DNA of 42,219 bases from an uncultured Clostridia bacterium (GTDB taxonomy: Bacteria > Bacillota > Clostridia > Oscillospirales > Acutalibacteraceae). The notes beneath the pieces are model-generated. The model did not search any database. It was not told where the DNA came from and worked only from the letters and a program-made list of their open reading frames with translations. Shown here one piece after another: positions 41,455 through 42,219 of this stretch. The position numbers and the translations under genes are program-made. The stretch spans positions 1 through 42,219 of the forward strand of contig CANQZA010000011.1 in assembly GCA_947628175.1 (NCBI GenBank). Direction: 5' to 3'. Positions within the stretch are counted from its first letter, which is position 1, and each line of letters starts with the position of its first letter.

Positions 41455-42219
41455 TTATAAAAGAGACGCCACAAGGTCTCCCATCTGGGATGTACTTACA
41501 GCCTGAAATCCCTCTTCATATATATCGGGAGTTCTCGCCTTCGTGAGTGCAGTGTCAACGGCATTTTCTATTGCCTGAGCCGCCTTCGTCTGGGCAAAGG
41601 TATATCTGAGCATCATTGCTCCGGAAAGTATTGTTGCAAGCGGATTTGCCTTTCCCTGCCCTGCAATATCCGGTGCAGAGCCGTGTATCGGCTCATAAAG
41701 TCCAAATGTACCCTCCGCAAGTGACGCAGACGCGAGCATACCTATTGAGCCTGAAATCATGGAAGCCTCGTCGGAAAGAATGTCTCCGAATATATTTGAG
41801 GTGACTATTGTATCAAACTGATTCGGATTTCTCACAAGCTGCATTGCGCAGTTATCAACATACATATATGAAACTTCAACCTGTGGATAATCAGGTGCGG
41901 TTTCCTCCATAACCTTTCTCCAAAGTCTGGATGAGTCAAGAACATTTGCCTTATCGACACATGTGAGCCTTTTATTGCGCTTCATTGCATATTCAAATCC
42001 CGCTTTAACAATTCTTTTGATTTCGGGATAAGTATAACGCTCCGTATCATATGCGCCTATGACACCGTTTTCCTCATAAGTTCCTCGGTCACCAAAATAT
42101 ATACCGCCGGTCAGCTCACGAACAATAAGAATATCAAGACCGTCGCCTATAATTTCCTCCTTAATGGGGGATGCTGATTTGAGCGGCGCAAAAATCTTTG
42201 CAGGCCGCAGATTTGCAAA
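41455..42219 (-). CDS. leuB: 3-isopropylmalate dehydrogenase (partial, 5' end outside window)
   Basis: Oxidatively decarboxylates 3-isopropylmalate in leucine synthesis. The frame is open to the window edge, giving about 254 C-terminal residues. It shows [10 protein letters not shown], the [13 protein letters not shown] block with the substrate-binding residues, the catalytic Lys in [15 protein letters not shown], and the metal-binding Asp in [35 protein letters not shown] completes the family signature. The N-terminal quarter lies beyond the window. A terminator follows the stop. Confidence 0.97.
   Translation of the reverse strand, partial: FANLRPAKIFAPLKSASPIKEEIIGDGLDILIVRELTGGIYFGDRGTYEENGVIGAYDTERYTYPEIKRIVKAGFEYAMKRNKRLTCVDKANVLDSSRLWRKVMEETAPDYPQVEVSYMYVDNCAMQLVRNPNQFDTIVTSNIFGDILSDEASMISGSIGMLASASLAEGTFGLYEPIHGSAPDIAGQGKANPLATILSGAMMLRYTFAQTKAAQAIENAVDTALTKARTPDIYEEGFQAVSTSQMGDLVASLL

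Noticed and set aside
1-42219. CRISPR arrays, IS elements, tRNA and rRNA genes
   Set aside because: No spaced direct repeats, transposase frames or cloverleaf-like patterns were seen on reading both strands.

Overview
The window looks like a chromosomal segment from an anaerobic, endospore-forming, AT-leaning member of Clostridia. The signs are spoVAD and ypeB (spore genes), pyruvate:ferredoxin oxidoreductase, strong AGGAGG-type ribosome binding sites, Firmicutes-type TTGACA/TATAAT promoters, a Bacillus/Clostridium-type LexA box, and a secreted protease that ends in a single dockerin-like calcium loop. The mix of intracellular glycan enzymes and a BspA-like/dockerin surface protein suggests a gut or rumen Oscillospirales/Ruminococcaceae-like organism. 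That placement is inference. There are no rRNA or tRNA genes, no CRISPR array, no IS element and no phage genes.

Layout. 1-976: spoVAD (cut by the window edge). 1.1-2.75 kb: HIT protein, a small unknown protein, an acetyltransferase remnant and a HAD hydrolase. 2.8-8.0 kb: YoaK-type membrane protein, then a glycogen-use operon (glgP and a GH13 alpha-glucanase). 8.1-12.9 kb: proB-proA followed without a gap by a membrane-anchored propeller-like protein and a Wzx-type flippase. 13.0-14.7 kb: ypeB and a small lipoprotein. 14.8-20.1 kb: a divergent cluster of a double-domain class II aldolase and a class III aminotransferase against a TetR regulator and an FGGY sugar kinase. 20.2-23.7 kb: PFOR. 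23.9-27.6 kb: aldose-1-epimerase-like protein, nadE and a lipoprotein. 27.7-28.3 kb: an unknown acidic protein. 28.4-31.2 kb: cytoplasmic GH20 hexosaminidase and a membrane M28 peptidase. 31.4-35.5 kb: a tightly coupled glycan operon (sugar-phosphate transferase, HpcH/HpaI aldolase, 2-hydroxyacid dehydrogenase, GT4, papain-like protein). 35.6-39.4 kb: HprK-like ATPase and an S8-LRR-dockerin protease. 39.5-41.4 kb: a broken XRE regulator, SOS-controlled dinB and a 42-residue peptide. 41.5 kb to the end: leuB (cut by the window edge).

How the genes work together. GlgP and the GH13 enzyme would break down stored or imported alpha-glucan. PFOR feeds fermentation, and proBA, nadE and leuB are biosynthetic housekeeping. 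The two least explained units are (a) the aminotransferase/aldolase/FGGY-kinase/TetR cluster, which reads like a catabolic route for an amino-polyol or amino sugar with its own paired operators, and (b) the five-gene glycan operon in which a pyruvate-type aldolase and a 2-hydroxyacid dehydrogenase sit between the initiating sugar transferase and the GT4. The second suggests that a hydroxy-acid substituent is made for a cell-surface glycan. Both are inferences from gene families and tight spacing.

Several likely start codons lie downstream of the longest possible ORF start. These were set from ribosome binding sites or promoters (proB, proA, GH13, dinB, HAD, nadE, sugar transferase, TetR).
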